DNA from: Methanosarcina sp. ERenArc_MAG2
Lineage (GTDB): Archaea; Halobacteriota; Methanosarcinia; Methanosarcinales; Methanosarcinaceae
Direction: 5' to 3'
Assembly (NCBI GenBank): GCA_023955635.1
Contig: JAMXHR010000016.1
Span: forward strand, 248,001 to 312,000
DNA length: 64,000 nucleotides
Shown here: positions 62,837-64,000 of the stretch, one piece after another
How the letters are laid out: each line of letters opens with the position of its first letter
Numbering within the stretch: the stretch's first letter is position 1
Notes under the pieces: model-generated
The model's database searches: none
The model's input: only the letters and a program-made list of their open reading frames with translations
Told to the model about the DNA's origin: nothing
Program-made: the position numbers and the translations under genes

Positions 62837-63046
62837 AATTCAAATTCATGCGTCTTCGGTTAAGTGAGGAATCATGATAAATTGTATTCATTCCCTTGAC
62901 ATATGTCCAAAATTTATATAGACTTTGAACTGGAACAGGGTATCGATTTTAGGTAAAGAGGCTAAAATTTGAGGCCAATTTATGACATAAAATCGATAGC
63001 CTTCAGGCAAGAAAATTCCTTAACCGATGACCAATGAATTCAAATT
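62837..63046. repeat. Inverted-repeat element of about 210 bp upstream of pheA
   Basis: The left end reads aattcaaattcatgcgtc then ttcggttaag; the right end is its approximate reverse complement (ttaaccgatgaccaatgaat, 63020-63039). An inner hairpin pairs tatcgatttta (62941-62951) with taaaatcgata (62988-62998). A single similar end, cacgtcatcggttaagcg, occurs at 29488-29505. It is probably a small non-coding mobile element. Confidence 0.55.
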
Positions 63047-63143
63047 ACTATAGCACGAAAAACATGGGAATCACGGAAAAATTGTGCACTTTTGCCTTTA
63101 TTCCGTGCTTTCAACGGTTTCAACTCTTTCTAACCCCTAAATT

Positions 63144-63196
63144 AGTCCTCTTGAGCGCAGCGAAAAGGACCGCGTGCTCCCGAAGCGCAACTCGGG
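63144..63196. repeat. Two-hairpin repeat, copy 2
   Basis: Hairpin 1 pairs gtcct (63145-63149) with aggac (63166-63170). Hairpin 2 pairs cccga (63179-63183) with tcggg (63192-63196). Compared with copy 1 at 56257, the first stem changes a C-G pair to T-A on both sides, a compensatory change. It lies 42 bases upstream of the pheA start. Confidence 0.65.
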
Positions 63197-63237
63197 CATC
63201 AAAAAATATTACTACCATCCCCCAATTAACTCTTCAA

Positions 63238-64000
63238 ATGATTGTAGGCGTAATGGGGCCCGAAGGCTCTTACTCTGAAAAAGCTGCAAAGTTGTGGATG
63301 CAGAAATACAGCATGAGCGGCTCAGAACTCCGGTATTTTGCAGATATAGAGGATGCGTTCCTGGCAGCGGTACAGGGGAAATCGGATATCTCAATAATAC
63401 CGATAGAAAACTCTATTGAAGGTTCTGTAGGCGTTACTCTCGACCTCCTTCTAGAGAACGAAGCTGAGATAGTCGGAGAGATAGTTGTCAGAATCGAGCA
63501 CTGCCTGCTCTCGAAAGGCGGGCCTGAAAAGGTAAGGGTCATACTTTCACATCCTCAGGGGCTTGCCCAGTGCAGACATTTCCTGAAGAAACATTTTCCT
63601 GATGCCGAACTCAGGAGCACGGGCAGCACTTCCCATGCGGCCAGGCTTGCAGGAGAGTTTGAAGAAATGGCAGCAATAGCGTCCCCTGAAGCCGCAGAGT
63701 GCTATGGGCTGAAAGTTCTCCTCTCAAATATTCAGGATAAGAAAGAGAATTACACCCGTTTCATTGTTTTGAAAGCCGGAAAAAAACTTTGACCGAACCT
63801 GAAACCGTGTATGAGAAGTGCAGCTCTTCAGCCTGTAAAACTTCCCTTATAGTTTACCTGGAAAAAGATAGACCGGGAGCATTATATGAAATTCTCGGGG
63901 CTTTTGCAAAAAGAAAAATTAATCTGACAAAAATCGAGTCCAGACCTTCGAAAAAGGAACTTGGAGACTACTATTTCTATATCGATTTTGAAGGGCATGA
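63238..64000 (+). CDS. pheA: Prephenate dehydratase (frameshift; runs off the window)
   Basis: Phenylalanine biosynthesis. The dehydratase domain has GVMGPEGSYSEKAAKLW, IPIENSIEGSVGVTLDLLLE (substrate motif), HCLLSKG and the GSTSHAARL and NYTRFIVL segments. The frame ends at 63792, but adding one A to the A7 run 63780-63786 continues into KTLTEPETVYEKC and an ACT domain (SLIVYLEKDRPGALYEILGA), the Phe-sensing region, which continues past the window edge. The ATG at 63238 matches the family start; an upstream in-frame extension runs through the two-hairpin repeat and is not credible. Confidence 0.92.

Noticed and set aside
63034..63237. N-terminal extension of prephenate dehydratase
   Set aside because: It runs through the inverted-repeat and two-hairpin elements and does not match the family; the ATG at 63238 does.

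Overview
The window is a methanogen chromosome segment, almost certainly Methanosarcina. It combines a DUF1699 protein, formaldehyde-activating enzyme, a sarcinarray/MAST-type surface protein, a PGF-pre-PGF protein, archaeal Mre11/Rad50, class III-like PRPP synthetase and AglB, in an AT-rich background with long intergenic spacers and archaeal TATA boxes. No rRNA, tRNA or CRISPR array was recognised.

Layout. 1-3.6 kb: DUF1699, a metallo-beta-lactamase/rhodanese sulfur enzyme and Fae, all on the minus strand. 4-12.8 kb: an envelope and accessory stretch with a very large membrane-anchored surface protein, a sarcinarray protein, a TIR-domain protein, a Gly/Tyr-rich secreted protein and small membrane proteins. 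13.3-28.2 kb: housekeeping genes. These are mre11-rad50, a TPD-family nuclease, a Cys-rich conserved protein, prs, moaC, nnr, a TrkA-N/DHH fusion and aglB. 28.5-34.3 kb: a graveyard of IS630/IS5 relics and MITE-like elements around an acyltransferase and a YVTN beta-propeller gene that an IS630 copy has split. 34.4-44.3 kb: one eight-gene minus-strand operon for an ABC-transporter-dependent rhamnose polysaccharide (rmlCBDA, wzm, wzt, a WsaE-like methyltransferase/double glycosyltransferase, a WsaF-like glycosyltransferase). 44.7-49.2 kb: four more glycosyltransferases. 49.4-64 kb: a WrbA-like flavoprotein, a small zinc-ribbon protein, a complete IS with 8-bp target duplication, GH15 glucoamylase, a beta-helix protein, GNAT, an M20 amidohydrolase, a COG1665 nucleotidyltransferase, a PKD/PGF surface protein, DUF4139 and pheA, which runs off the end.

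Quality warning. About twenty genes are interrupted by single frameshifts. In nearly every case the reading frame and family sequence are restored by adding one base (sometimes two) to a homopolymer, usually A/T of 5-7 or G/C of 4-6. This pattern points to undercalled homopolymers in the assembly, not to mass pseudogenisation. I annotate those genes at full restored length and give each suspected site.

Most interesting. The rhamnan operon looks like an archaeal version of the bacterial wsa/O-antigen ABC pathway. Its fused enzyme carries a 21-residue tandem-repeat coiled coil between the methyltransferase and glycosyltransferases that could act as a chain-length ruler. Several short repeat families, including a two-hairpin element with a compensatory base change, are also visible.
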